A stretch of 64,000 bases of DNA from Halobacillus_B rhizosphaerae (GCF_046719735.1 NZ_JAUTWQ010000018.1:36211-100210), one strand, 5' to 3'; shown: positions 1 to 8,419, counted from the first letter of the stretch. Numbers and translations: made by a program. The notes: generated from the letters alone by a model not told the origin.

Positions 1-1
1 C

Positions 2-1516
2 CAGAACGTTGGAAACTACTTTGTCGATTATAAAGGCCATGAAATTGGCGCTCGTATGGAAAGTGATATGCGCCATGAATTATTTTCGCATACGCAGCGG
101 CTATCTTTCAGCTTTTATGATAAGCAAAAAACGGGTCAATTGATGTCGCGGATCACCAATGATTTGTTATTGGTTTCTGAGCTTTTTCATCATGGACCTG
201 AAGATTACGTTAAGTATCTTGTGCGATTTTTGGGTGCATTCGGGATTTTGTTTTTTATCAATGCTCCCCTCACCATTGCGGTCTTTTGTTTTCTTCCTGT
301 TCTCGGTTTCTTTTCCATCTACTTTAACAAGCAGCTGAATCGCGCATTAATCAATAATAAAGAGCGAATTGGTGATGTGAATGCTCAAGTCGAGGACAGT
401 CTCGCCGGCATACGAGTGGTCCAGTCTTTTGCTAATGAGGCGGAGGAAATTAGGAAATTCGACAAGGAAAATGAGCGATTCTTAGCTAGTCGGAAAGGAA
501 CCTATAAAGCAGAGGCTTACTTTTTTAATGGCATGGAAGCTTTCATTCAAATGATCACCATTACTGTGGTCGTTTTCGGTACCATCCAAATTATGCATGC
601 TTCTCTCGATTTGCCTGACCTGATTACTTTCTTGCTGTATATAGGGTATATGGTAGAACCGATGCAGCGGCTCACTCACATGAGCACACAATTTCAAGAG
701 GGGGTTACTGGGTTCCAGCGCTTTATGGAAATTATGAACACACGTCCTTCCATAAAGAATGACGCAAACCCAAAGTGCCTTTTAAAAATACGTGGCCAAT
801 TAGAGTTTAAAGACGTATCTTTTCACTATGATCCATCGCTGAATCCCGTATTTGATCGACTATCCTTTAAGGTGTCGCCAGGCGAATACGTAGCGATTGT
901 CGGGCCATCCGGTGTTGGAAAAACAACCTTAAGTTCCTTGATCGCCCGGTTTTATGAGGTAACGGACGGAGGGATCTATCTCGATGGTGAAAATGTGAAA
1001 GAGCTTGATTTGTCCTTCCTAAGAAACAGCATTGGGATTGTTCAGCAGGATGTGTACCTTTTTGCAGGCACAGTCTTAGAAAACATTCGCTATGGTTTCC
1101 CCGGCGCGTCGGATCAAGAAGTCATACGAGCAGCTAAGCAGGCGAATGCTCATGAATTTATTATGAATTTGCCCCAAGGATACCAGTCCGAAATCGGCCA
1201 GCGAGGGGTCCGGCTGTCTGGAGGGCAGAAGCAGCGTTTGAGCATCGCCCGCGTATTTTTAAAGAACCCTCCTATTCTCATTCTGGACGAGGCAACGAGC
1301 GCATTAGATAATGAAAGTGAAAGCATAGTAAAAGAATCCCTGGAATTATTAGCACAGGGACGGACCACGCTTGTTATTGCTCATCGGCTCTCTACGATAC
1401 GAAATGCTGAAAAAATAGTCGTGTTGTCGAAAGGGAAAATAGTGGAGGAAGGCACGCATGAGTCCTTACTTGAAAGAAAAGGCTCTTACGCTCAGTTATA
1501 CTCCAAACAGTTTTAA
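2..1516 (+). CDS. ABC exporter, fused permease-ATPase (5' truncated by window)
   Basis: This is the C-terminal part of a half-size or homodimeric ABC exporter of the multidrug/lipid type. The reading frame is open from base 2, so the ATG at 56 is internal and the true start lies upstream of the window. Counting from that Met, the membrane domain runs to about residue 235. The nucleotide-binding domain follows, with Walker A GPSGVGKT (283-290), signature LSGGQ (387-391), Walker B ILILDEA (407-413) and H-loop His443, so the ATPase looks intact. It would expel an unknown substrate across the plasma membrane. A U-tailed hairpin follows the stop directly, so this is the last gene of its unit. Confidence 0.93.
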   Translation, partial: QNVGNYFVDYKGHEIGARMESDMRHELFSHTQRLSFSFYDKQKTGQLMSRITNDLLLVSELFHHGPEDYVKYLVRFLGAFGILFFINAPLTIAVFCFLPVLGFFSIYFNKQLNRALINNKERIGDVNAQVEDSLAGIRVVQSFANEAEEIRKFDKENERFLASRKGTYKAEAYFFNGMEAFIQMITITVVVFGTIQIMHASLDLPDLITFLLYIGYMVEPMQRLTHMSTQFQEGVTGFQRFMEIMNTRPSIKNDANPKCLLKIRGQLEFKDVSFHYDPSLNPVFDRLSFKVSPGEYVAIVGPSGVGKTTLSSLIARFYEVTDGGIYLDGENVKELDLSFLRNSIGIVQQDVYLFAGTVLENIRYGFPGASDQEVIRAAKQANAHEFIMNLPQGYQSEIGQRGVRLSGGQKQRLSIARVFLKNPPILILDEATSALDNESESIVKESLELLAQGRTTLVIAHRLSTIRNAEKIVVLSKGKIVEEGTHESLLERKGSYAQLYSKQF

Positions 1517-1531
1517 ATTCAACGATAAACT

Positions 1532-1562
1532 AAAAGGCTCTCCGCTTATGGAGAGCCTTTTT
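1532..1562. terminator. Bidirectional Rho-independent terminator
   Basis: A 12-bp perfect stem (AAAAGGCTCTCC and its complement) with a 6-nt loop lies between two convergent genes. It carries T-runs on both sides, so it can end the ABC exporter transcript and the opposing gene. Confidence 0.9.
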
Positions 1563-1594
1563 GGTTTATTTACCATCTTTGTCTTGCTTCACTT

Positions 1595-2113
1595 CTAGCC
1601 CGCATGTAAATACGTATGGAACAGCCCAAGTAATAAGAGGCAATCATTCTCATATTTTTGATCTTTCAGCGTGAAGTAAGCTTTAAAAGGAACCTTAATG
1701 GAACTTTCCCACTCAGCAATTACAGAATCATCCTTACTAATTTGTGCTTTATCCATTACGTCTTTTTTTAAAATAAATTTTTCCTCATTAAGAGTGAACG
1801 ATGTTATTTCGCCTATACCAAAAGATTTTTCATCTACAAGTTTAATCGTTTTGTTTACATGATCTGTTTTGTATTCCACGGTGTATTGACGTTTTTTAAA
1901 AATATTTAAGCTCTTGTATGAGTTCATTTGTTCGTTATTATTCCTATCATATAATCTATAGTTACCGCTAAATCTTCCCTTTAAGAGCATATCAACGACT
2001 CTTTCCCATAGATGTTTATAATACTTTTCTACTTTCCCGATCTTATCCCCTTTGTTATCGTATATATCTGCTGCCTTCGTGGATATGGTATTAAAAAATC
2101 TATATTCGTACAT
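1595..2113 (-). CDS. Tubby C-terminal-like (LURP-one/YxjI type) protein
   Basis: This is a 172-residue cytosolic protein without a signal peptide or membrane segment. Alternating beta-strand stretches, the early phrase DIYDNKGDKIGKVEKYYK and the later GIGEITSFTLNEEKFILKKD resemble the tubby-C-like (LOR) barrel of Bacillus YxjI-type proteins. The biochemical role of that family in bacteria is unknown. The start is supported by an AGGA site about 11 nt upstream. It runs convergently to the ABC exporter, and 27 nt separate it from the upstream GNAT gene, so the two may be cotranscribed. The family call rests on pattern recognition only. Confidence 0.55.
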   Translation of the reverse strand: MYEYRFFNTISTKAADIYDNKGDKIGKVEKYYKHLWERVVDMLLKGRFSGNYRLYDRNNNEQMNSYKSLNIFKKRQYTVEYKTDHVNKTIKLVDEKSFGIGEITSFTLNEEKFILKKDVMDKAQISKDDSVIAEWESSIKVPFKAYFTLKDQKYENDCLLLLGLFHTYLHAG

Positions 2114-2140
2114 TGTGCATCACATCCTAAGAAAGCTATT

Positions 2141-2674
2141 TTAATCTTCGTTAATCATCCCGAACACATAATGATCGACAAATTTGTCATACAGGAATTC
2201 ACCCTTCTCAAGACACCCCTCTTTTTTGAAACCTAATCTGTGCGGAATGGCTAAACTTTTTTCATTCCCTGCTGCCACTCGTATTTCGATTCGCTTAAGA
2301 TTTAATTCATGGAAGCAATAATTTACGACTGCTTGGCAGGACTTAGTCATTAATCCCTTTCCTTGAAAAGCATCTCCCAGCCAGTAACCTATGGAAGTGG
2401 ATTTGTTTGGCCAATGAATCGTATGTAAACCCACTACCCCTGCTAATTCTCCTTTGTACCAGATTCCCGCCTGGAAGCCATCATTGTTACTGAACTGCTT
2501 TAAAGTTCCTTGAATAAAATCATTTGTGTTATCTACTGTCTTTGTACCATCAATCCAGGGCAGCCATTCACGCAAACTATCTCTAGAAGAATCAGTGAGT
2601 TGAAATAGTTCTTCAGCGTGCCTTGCTTCTAGTAAACGCAGTTCGGTATTCTCGTCAATTACATGTTTAAACAT
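2141..2674 (-). CDS. GNAT N-acetyltransferase, YdaF/RimL-like
   Basis: This 177-residue acetyltransferase of the RimJ/RimL branch closely resembles Bacillus YdaF in layout. It opens with TELRLLEARHAEEL, has the beta-4 strand ending in IGYWLG, the acetyl-CoA loop FQGKGLMTKSC (Q/RxxGxG type) near residues 104-114, and the NEKSLAIPHRLGFKKEG motif before the C-terminus. It would transfer an acetyl group from acetyl-CoA to an amine, possibly a protein N-terminus or small molecule. The substrate cannot be read from the sequence. Confidence 0.85.
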   Translation of the reverse strand: MFKHVIDENTELRLLEARHAEELFQLTDSSRDSLREWLPWIDGTKTVDNTNDFIQGTLKQFSNNDGFQAGIWYKGELAGVVGLHTIHWPNKSTSIGYWLGDAFQGKGLMTKSCQAVVNYCFHELNLKRIEIRVAAGNEKSLAIPHRLGFKKEGCLEKGEFLYDKFVDHYVFGMINED

Positions 2675-2770
2675 TTACCATTCCCCATTCGTCTTTTAAA
2701 GTTATGTATCTTTCATTAAACAACACATCATTTCTTATGCCCATCCAGGCCTTTCTCGTTCCAAAATTCT

Positions 2771-3535
2771 TTATAACTCTTTTTTAGCGATACAAATCAA
2801 TTCAGAAAAGTCATTCGTCACCTCTTTGTCAGGAGATTCTTCTAAATCCTGCTTCATCCGATAGAGACCCTGGTTATACTCTTCGTCATCAAGGAGAGTG
2901 AGCACAGAGATATCCCGATTTTCAACGTGCCCAATATAATCAGCGATTTTAATATTTTCCATTTGATAGTTACAATCAATGCGAACGTCAAACCCTCGTT
3001 GAGAGAGCTCTCTGAAAATCACTTCTTTCGTCCAAAATCTTTTGTAATCCTCTAGTAATGCTGAAGGAAAGTAATGATAGATCCACCAATTCTTCATTCC
3101 GTAAATATCAATATTATGGAGTTTATACACGCCGCCTATTTTTAATACTCGATGAATTTCATCTAAAGCTTTTTCTTTTTCTGTAAAATGGTGAAAAGCA
3201 TAATGATTGGTTATAAAGTTAAAAGTTCCGTCTTCATAAGGCATATTCTCCGCACGTCCTTGCGCAAAAGCTGCCTTTTCAACTTTTGCTTTTGCTTGAT
3301 CAAGCATTTCCTTTGAAGCATCAAGGCCGTTCCATTCAATATTATACTCCCCAAGAGAAGTGACTTGATGGTGGAGGTAAATCCCAGTTCCACAAGCTAA
3401 ATCTAACATTCTGCAGCTTGATTCAGACGAATTTATTATGTAGTCTTCCAAGTCGGAATCGACTCTTACTTCTTCAAATCTAAATGGATTCTTATCGTAT
3501 ACTTCAGCTACTTTGGAGAAATCAGTAGTTTTCAC
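2771..3535 (-). CDS. Class I SAM-dependent methyltransferase
   Basis: This 254-residue protein has a Methyltransf_11/25-type Rossmann fold. Motif I is MLDLACGTG (residues 43-51), followed by an acidic WNGLDASKEML strand for ribose binding, the post-II region PYEDGTFNFITNHYAFHHF, and LDEIHRVLKIGGVYKL. It probably methylates a small molecule, but the acceptor is unknown. The start is a GTG with GAGG very close and AAGGA further upstream, so initiation may be weak. It belongs to a run of unrelated short accessory genes on the same strand. Confidence 0.85.
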   Translation of the reverse strand: MKTTDFSKVAEVYDKNPFRFEEVRVDSDLEDYIINSSESSCRMLDLACGTGIYLHHQVTSLGEYNIEWNGLDASKEMLDQAKAKVEKAAFAQGRAENMPYEDGTFNFITNHYAFHHFTEKEKALDEIHRVLKIGGVYKLHNIDIYGMKNWWIYHYFPSALLEDYKRFWTKEVIFRELSQRGFDVRIDCNYQMENIKIADYIGHVENRDISVLTLLDDEEYNQGLYRMKQDLEESPDKEVTNDFSELICIAKKEL

Positions 3536-3566
3536 AACCTCACTTTTCCTTTCTAAAGCATAATCG

Positions 3567-3767
3567 TTACTTGTTTTTATCTTTATTAAAGAACTCTACC
3601 AAATACATCACTATTGGGTAGAATGCCAGCAAAATGACTGGTGTTAAGAATAGATTGAAATAATCATTCAGAAATGGGGAAGCAGCGATCGCAGCTAAGA
3701 CGTATATAAAGCCAGCTATGTCTTTTCTTTTGTCTTTCTTGGAGATGTTTTGTCTTTTCTCAACCAT
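3567..3767 (-). CDS. Small two-TM membrane protein
   Basis: This is a 66-residue protein with a basic N-terminus (MVEKRQNISKKDKRK) and two hydrophobic segments, about residues 18-36 and 40-58, ending in NKDKNK. A longer version starting at a TTG (3776) is possible. The GGGAG site touches that TTG but stands about 10 nt from the ATG at 3767, so the ATG is preferred. No function is recognised. It sits 31 nt upstream of the methyltransferase on the same strand. Confidence 0.55.
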   Translation of the reverse strand: MVEKRQNISKKDKRKDIAGFIYVLAAIAASPFLNDYFNLFLTPVILLAFYPIVMYLVEFFNKDKNK

Positions 3768-3859
3768 ACAATTCAATCTCCCATCATTTGAAAAATGGAC
3801 CGCTTTCAGTAAGCAGGTAACTTATTCTAGTAGTAAAGACTTCACTTTTATGTTCTTAT

Positions 3860-4426
3860 TTAGTCTTTAAGATCTCCTACAGTAATTATCGGGATGTTAT
3901 CAGTCGAAATATTATGGTATCGCTTATCGTTTCCTTTTTTATAAACATGATTGATGTTGGAAAAAAAGTAGGATCCGGACAAGTCATCAAGAAATAATAG
4001 ATATTCTCCGGTTTCTATTGGAATGATTTCATCTGAAAGTGGCACAAGATCTTTGTCCAGCTTCCCATCTTTCATTTGTTTGAATCCTACTGGATAGACA
4101 AATTCAACTTTATCTCCTTTTTTATATTGTTTACCCTTTAGTTCTTTAAAACTATCAACGACAGTTGCCGTGTAAACCCGGTCCATTTGATAAACATCAT
4201 GCTCAGAGTCCGACACTTCTTTTTTCGTTTGATAATTTCCATTAACTTCAGCATGAATAATTGTATCTGCATTGTTTTCTAAAGCTTGTAAGTTTTCTTC
4301 AGCACCTACAACTAACCCTGCGCCCCCTTGAGAGGTTTCATGATCGTCAGAAACGGAAACGGCCACTCTACCAGGGACGATCACTAGTGCTAATAGGCAC
4401 ACGGCGGCCATTACTATAAACTTCAT
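3860..4426 (-). CDS. Secreted or anchored protein of unknown function
   Basis: This 188-residue protein opens with a signal-like hydrophobic segment (MKFIVMAAVCLLALVIVPG) and continues as a hydrophilic extracytoplasmic domain. The region from about residue 60 (HAEVNGNYQ, then YTATVVDSFKELKGKQYKKGDKVEFVYPVG and GEYLLFLDD) reads like a small beta-barrel found in several Bacillus exported proteins of unknown role. No lipobox cysteine follows the hydrophobic stretch (Cys10 lies inside it), so it is either cleaved by signal peptidase I or stays anchored. No close family is recognised. Confidence 0.65.
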   Translation of the reverse strand: MKFIVMAAVCLLALVIVPGRVAVSVSDDHETSQGGAGLVVGAEENLQALENNADTIIHAEVNGNYQTKKEVSDSEHDVYQMDRVYTATVVDSFKELKGKQYKKGDKVEFVYPVGFKQMKDGKLDKDLVPLSDEIIPIETGEYLLFLDDLSGSYFFSNINHVYKKGNDKRYHNISTDNIPIITVGDLKD

Positions 4427-4471
4427 CGTCCACCCTCCCGGAAAAAATAGTATTTAAATAGCTAGTCCTTT

Positions 4472-5314
4472 TCACAGTGGAAGCTGTTTCAATCGTTGAG
4501 GATTATAGTCTTCCAGCCAATCATCAGATTGGTTAACGATCCACTCACCAAAACTACGGAGAAAGGATAGGATCTCTTTGTTATTTACGGAAGGGTTGAT
4601 AGCATAATTTATAGCCGATTTCATTTCTTCCTGTTTTTCTGGAAAGTGCTTAGAAAATAGGTTGTAAGCGGGATATAGATCTCTTGTGTATGTATTTTCT
4701 TTCATCAGTACGAGTGCCAGACCACACCTGATGATGATCTTCATAATCCATGTGCAGCAACCTTTAATATCTTCCTCATCGTTGTTGCCAATTAGATCGT
4801 CTTTTGCTTGTTGGAGCTGGGATGCTATGTTCACAATATGTTCGTTCGCCAATTTTTCGTCGGCTTTAAATTCAGGCAGCAGAGTCTGTAAGTTATCCCC
4901 ATAAAGACACACACTAAAGGTCTTGATCATGAATGGGATGATATGGAAGTGACTCGTTTTCACAACGTCTTCTAGGGGATACAGCCCTATTTCCAGTCCA
5001 TTAATAAACGGAAAATGATGCACTCCATTATTTTCGAGTTCTTGAAGTTCCAGGAGTTCTTTATTATTTAATGGAGTTTGTGTAACCACAAGAAGATCCA
5101 GGTCAGAAACGCCTTTAATACCCAAGCCTCGAGGTAAGGAACCTCTTACATAGATACTGTGAATTTTTGAAGAGAAAGATTTTAATATAGATTCCAGAAC
5201 ATAATCAATCGCTTTTTTATACTTAGAATCTATCTTATCAATGCTCGACTCATTCACAATTATGCCTTGGTCATTAATCGTACACATAAAACCAATCTCT
5301 TTAATATCTGTCAT
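4472..5314 (-). CDS. Nucleotidyltransferase-fold (Pol beta superfamily) protein
   Basis: This 280-residue protein has the minimal nucleotidyltransferase signature at residues 58-74: GSLPRG, then SDLDL with the metal-binding pair Asp71 and Asp73. The following 200 residues are mostly helical. Proteins of this layout (MNT or aminoglycoside-adenylyltransferase-like) move an NMP onto a small molecule or protein. Without a recognisable C-terminal substrate domain the target is unknown. The start is supported by GGAGGGAG 5 nt upstream. Confidence 0.7.
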   Translation of the reverse strand: MTDIKEIGFMCTINDQGIIVNESSIDKIDSKYKKAIDYVLESILKSFSSKIHSIYVRGSLPRGLGIKGVSDLDLLVVTQTPLNNKELLELQELENNGVHHFPFINGLEIGLYPLEDVVKTSHFHIIPFMIKTFSVCLYGDNLQTLLPEFKADEKLANEHIVNIASQLQQAKDDLIGNNDEEDIKGCCTWIMKIIIRCGLALVLMKENTYTRDLYPAYNLFSKHFPEKQEEMKSAINYAINPSVNNKEILSFLRSFGEWIVNQSDDWLEDYNPQRLKQLPL

Positions 5315-5429
5315 TTACTCCCTCCTCTCCAACTGTATTGGAGTTCTAAGAAGTGGCCCAGTCCATTTACTTGACCTCATTTGTGAAGAGCTATTCGTTT
5401 CCTTTTGTAATTAGCAGTAAATCAATGGT

Positions 5430-5672
5430 TTATCCCCTTATAACCTCCATAAAGAATCCCGAAAAGATAACCAGTGAGGTTACTACATATGCAATGCCTA
5501 GCTTTTTCTCTTTATCGATAATTTTTTCTACTCCAAAAAGTGAAAACATAATAAATAAGAATATCGATATAGATATAGAAGAAAAATCTATACTTTTAAT
5601 GAAAAAGAGACAGAAACCGCCTGCCATTCCTAAGATAGCAATAACAAAGTTTACTAATCTCAGTGTCTTCAA
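5430..5672 (-). CDS. Small membrane protein, DUF3953/YczI-like
   Basis: This 80-residue protein has about three hydrophobic segments (residues 5-25, 30-46 and 58-77) separated by the charged GVEKIIDKEKKLG linker. That architecture matches the short DUF3953 proteins of Bacillus such as YczI, whose role is unknown. The opposite strand also has an open frame here, but its product lacks sensible composition. The family assignment is tentative. Confidence 0.5.
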   Translation of the reverse strand: MKTLRLVNFVIAILGMAGGFCLFFIKSIDFSSISISIFLFIMFSLFGVEKIIDKEKKLGIAYVVTSLVIFSGFFMEVIRG

Positions 5673-5816
5673 TAGCTTATCCCCCTGTTAATATTTGGAT
5701 CATTATTTTCCTAATTATTTCAAATGATTAGGCATACAGCAAATAGATAGCAGCAGTCTTAAGCATTGCTTCTCCTTCTTTTTTAATAAAAACAATCACC
5801 TTAGACAATCTCCTCT

Positions 5817-6307
5817 TCATTCAAATAATCCTCTATTAATGAGATTTGCTGTAACGGGCTCCCGTCCTATTTCACGTGCCCATATGGACAATTGACCGAC
5901 ATGGTGGATTTCATGGGCGATGACATGACGCATAATTTCACCGTATCTAAAGCTCAGACTCTCGCCATTAGAATCGATTTCCGTAAGCTGCTTGTCTTCC
6001 ATTTCGTCCGTCCAGGCTGTGATAAAGGATTCAATTTCTCTGTGATACAACTTTGATAGCTCCTCCACTTTCGATAAGCTTGCAAAGGATTCAAACGGGG
6101 TTCCTCTGGTTCTGGTTTGCCCTGCAAACCCCAAATCCAGCTATATTCGACGTCCACGATGTGAAACAAGGTGTACAGAATACTGCCAACTCCCCCAACT
6201 CGTTTTTTTAATAATTCTTCCTCAGGAACTGCTTCACACCATGTAAACCAATCATCCCGAACCTGCCAGTTGTATTCAAATAATTTTTGCATACCTGTCA
6301 CTTCCAT
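5817..6307 (-). pseudogene. DinB family protein, frameshifted
   Basis: Two overlapping frames together spell one DinB/YfiT-type four-helix metalloprotein of about 163 residues. The N-terminal part (MQKLFEYNWQVRDDWF, His in LFHIVDVEYSW, ending EEP) is in one frame. The C-terminal part (FESFASLSKVEELSKLYHRE, then HVIAHEIHHVGQL with the metal-binding His residues) is in another. Adding one C to the CCCC run (GGGG at 6097-6100 on the + strand) would restore EEPPFESF and join the halves. All three metal-binding His regions survive, so this is a recent mutation or a homopolymer sequencing error. DinB proteins are thiol-dependent transferases or of unknown function. Confidence 0.85.
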
Positions 6308-6427
6308 TTTAATGTATTGGCAAACTCCGCCTTCTACTTATCTTCTAACAAAAGTCCGTAAATCCTTTTATAGTTATTCCGTTCAGTTCGTTACTGGGCT
6401 GGCGCCCTCCTTGAATGCTTGCTTATA

Positions 6428-6456
6428 TTGACAATTTTGGAGTAAGTGATTATGAT
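6428..6456 (+). promoter_or_regulatory. Strong sigma-A promoter for the GOLPH3-like/MerR operon
   Basis: A perfect TTGACA (6428-6433) is separated by exactly 17 nt from TATGAT (6451-6456), 57 nt before the operon's first start codon. Confidence 0.85.
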
Positions 6457-6494
6457 AAAGTTAAGTGGTAAGTAGTAAGTAATAAGTGATAAGT
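6439..6494 (+). repeat. Degenerate GTAAGT(A/G) short repeats in the 5' leader
   Basis: Between the promoter spacer and the ribosome-binding site the sequence repeats a TAAGT-containing unit at least six times (AGTAAGTGAT, GTTAAGTGG, TAAGTAG, TAAGTAA, TAAGTGA, TAAGTAA), often 5-10 nt apart. It may be an operator cluster for the MerR-type protein encoded downstream, or simple slippage. Confidence 0.5.
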
Positions 6495-6512
6495 AAAATT
6501 GGAGGGTTTTTC

Positions 6513-7160
6513 ATGGAGAATATAGGCATCTCTCAAATGTATTTATTGTTATCTGTTAATGACAAAGGCGGCGTTGCTCCTATTGGCAGTATGCGTACAC
6601 GGTCCTATATGATTGCAAGCGGGATTTTGGAACTCATTTTGGAGGATGTCATTTCATTGTCTGAGGATGAAGTGGCCGTTAAACGGGATTTACCTAGTGA
6701 CAAAGAGTATCTGCGCTTAGTCTATAACAAGATTTCTGAAGAGACATCCATTCCTCTTAAGAAATTAGCTAGAGCATTGGTTACGAACCGGAAGCTTTTT
6801 AAAGAATTATTTAATTCCATCGGCGATACCTTGGTGGAATTAAATATTGTCACCAAAACAAGCGGAGGCGTATTAGGAAATTCCAGTCAATTTGTGGGCG
6901 GTGAAGAATCTAAGAAGCGGATTGTGGAACAAATGCGTGCAGAGTTATTGGAAGAGGGACCGGTTTCTAAAGATACAGTCGTGCTATCCAGTTTATTAAT
7001 CGGGAATCATACCTTAAAACGGTATTTTAGTGAGTTTGAGGAAGATGAGCTTAAAGGTAAAATTTCCGAGCTTCGCGAAGACCCTGCACATAAAGAAATT
7101 TTCGCCATGGTCGATCGGATCTCACACACCATTACTACGATTATTGCTTCTGTTGGTTAA
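6513..7160 (+). CDS. GOLPH3/VPS74 (GPP34)-like protein
   Basis: This is a 215-residue, mostly helical cytosolic protein. The opening ISQMYLLLSVNDKGG, the following SYMIASGILELILEDVISL and the later RIVEQMRAELLEEGPVSKDTVVLSSLL match the general pattern of GPP34 proteins. In eukaryotes these bind phosphatidylinositol-4-phosphate at the Golgi. Bacterial members are poorly characterised. The ATG at 6513 follows GGAGG by 7 nt, while an upstream in-frame GTG (6486) has no such site. It is the first gene of a two-gene operon with a MerR-type regulator 15 nt downstream. The family match is by eye. Confidence 0.55.
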   Translation: MENIGISQMYLLLSVNDKGGVAPIGSMRTRSYMIASGILELILEDVISLSEDEVAVKRDLPSDKEYLRLVYNKISEETSIPLKKLARALVTNRKLFKELFNSIGDTLVELNIVTKTSGGVLGNSSQFVGGEESKKRIVEQMRAELLEEGPVSKDTVVLSSLLIGNHTLKRYFSEFEEDELKGKISELREDPAHKEIFAMVDRISHTITTIIASVG

Positions 7161-7175
7161 CCTGGAGGGATTGAA

Positions 7176-7439
7176 GTGTCAAGAAGACGTTCATTAGATG
7201 ATATTCTAGAATCTGAATATGTATCTATAGGAGAACTAGCTCGAATAACGGATTCAAGGTATAGTACGTTAAAATATTACACAGAGGCAGGCTTAATCCC
7301 CTTTGAACAACCCGATGAAAATTTAACGCGAAGATATCCAAGAGTATCTTCAGTTGAAAGAATTGAGACTATCAAACGGTTGAAGAAGGATGGCATGTCA
7401 ATTACTGAAATCAGTGATTGGTTGCTTCATAAGGATTGA
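7176..7439 (+). CDS. MerR-type small HTH regulator
   Basis: This 87-residue protein consists almost entirely of a winged helix of MerR type: YVSIGELARITDSRYSTLKYYTEAGLIPFEQ, then TRRYPRVSSVERIETIKRLKKDGMSITEISDWL. It lacks the long dimerisation helix and ligand domain of full MerR proteins, so it may be an excisionase-like or partner-dependent DNA-binding protein. The GTG start follows GGAGG by 8 nt. It is cotranscribed with the GOLPH3-like gene, and the repeats in the operon leader are its most obvious candidate target. Confidence 0.75.
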   Translation: MSRRRSLDDILESEYVSIGELARITDSRYSTLKYYTEAGLIPFEQPDENLTRRYPRVSSVERIETIKRLKKDGMSITEISDWLLHKD

Positions 7440-7477
7440 TTCATGTAATATTCATTTAAAGACTTCGATTGAATGAA

Positions 7478-7521
7478 AAAGTCCAATTTCTCTACCTTGA
7501 TGTGCAGAGAAATTGGGCTTT
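7478..7521. terminator. Rho-independent terminator of the GOLPH3-like/MerR operon
   Basis: A 16-bp stem with one G-T mismatch (AAAGTCCAATTTCTCT against AGAGAAATTGGGCTTT) encloses a 12-nt loop 38 nt after the MerR stop codon, followed by TACT. It faces a convergent GNAT gene. Confidence 0.8.
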
Positions 7522-7595
7522 ACTATAAAGATATACAGCTTCGCATCTAAATGGAGTGCTGCTGAAAATATCTCAGGACTTCTTTTGTGACCTGG

Positions 7596-8072
7596 CTAGC
7601 TCATTTTCAGCTCCAATTTTCTACTCTTTGTCGCCATACCGATCGACCTGTAAAATTCAATGGCAGAAGTATTTTTCTCCGATACCCCTAATTCGATACT
7701 ATCAACAGCGAGACTACGGCCAAAATCAAATATATAGTTCATCAGCTCTTTTCCGATGCCTTTCCTTCTATGGGCTTCAGCAATGGATAAACTGTTGATA
7801 ACTAAGACTTTCCTCGCTTGGACAAAAGAATTTCCCGCTACTTCTTCTTCCTTCGTCACGATAACTCCAGCCAAATCATCACCTAATACAGCCACGAAAA
7901 TATGCTGGTTGTCATCCTTCAACTGGCTCTGAAAGAATTCTGGTTCAACAGGAGTAGAATTCTCTTTGTATACATCTGGTCTTACAAAAACGTGGAGTTC
8001 ATGAACCTGCCTGAATAGCGGCAGCAATGATTCGTAATCGTTTGGAACGGCTTGTCGAATAGATAAATCCAT
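7596..8072 (-). CDS. GNAT family N-acetyltransferase
   Basis: This 158-residue single-domain acetyltransferase has VLVINSLSIAEAHRRKGIGKELM as beta-4 plus the RxxGIG acetyl-CoA loop, and SEKNTSAIEFYRSIGM as the C-terminal motif. The start is placed at ATG 8072 because GGGGTGA lies 7 nt upstream. The ATG at 8090 would put the ribosome site inside the gene. The substrate is unknown. An RNA-polymerase-alpha-CTD-like gene ends 24 nt upstream on the same strand. Confidence 0.85.
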   Translation of the reverse strand: MDLSIRQAVPNDYESLLPLFRQVHELHVFVRPDVYKENSTPVEPEFFQSQLKDDNQHIFVAVLGDDLAGVIVTKEEEVAGNSFVQARKVLVINSLSIAEAHRRKGIGKELMNYIFDFGRSLAVDSIELGVSEKNTSAIEFYRSIGMATKSRKLELKMS

Positions 8073-8096
8073 AATATTTTCACCCCACATTTATAA

Positions 8097-8396
8097 TTAT
8101 TCCTTAAAAGATAAGCCCTTCTCTTTCAAAGCTGATTGAAGCTTCGGTAACGATGCCGGTCCCATACCATGAAATTTCAAAATCTCTTTCTGCCTATAGG
8201 TTGATAAAATTTCCAAAGAAGTAACACCATTGTTTTCCAAAGCTCTTCTAGCTGGTGCTGAAAGCAAGGCAAGAAATCCACTTTCAGGTTTTCGTTCCTT
8301 TTCACAAATAGGACAAGTGGGGCAATCGCTGCTTTTAGAATATTTGTGTCCTTTTTCGCATACTCTTACCTTTTCATTTGAAGTCAACGTTAACAT
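8097..8396 (-). CDS. Zinc-ribbon plus RNA polymerase alpha-CTD-like protein
   Basis: This 99-residue protein has two parts. Residues 12-34 form a four-cysteine zinc-ribbon-like knuckle (CEKGHKY, then CPTCPIC). Residues 42-97 (LLSAPARRALENNGVTSLEILSTYR, then EILKFHGMGPASLPKLQSALKEKG) form the helix-hairpin-helix fold of the RNA polymerase alpha C-terminal domain. It may bind nucleic acid or act as an orphan regulator. AAGGGG touches the ATG, while a TTG nine nt downstream (8387) has ideal spacing, so the protein may really start there with 96 residues. Confidence 0.7.
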   Translation of the reverse strand: MLTLTSNEKVRVCEKGHKYSKSSDCPTCPICEKERKPESGFLALLSAPARRALENNGVTSLEILSTYRQKEILKFHGMGPASLPKLQSALKEKGLSFKE

Positions 8397-8419
8397 CCCC
8401 TTACTATGAATTTAGCTTT

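Noticed and set aside
5353..5691. 112-codon + strand frame over the DUF3953-like gene
   Set aside because: The product is Ser/Ile/Lys-rich without order, no ribosome site is present, and the minus-strand frame has helix-loop-helix membrane character.
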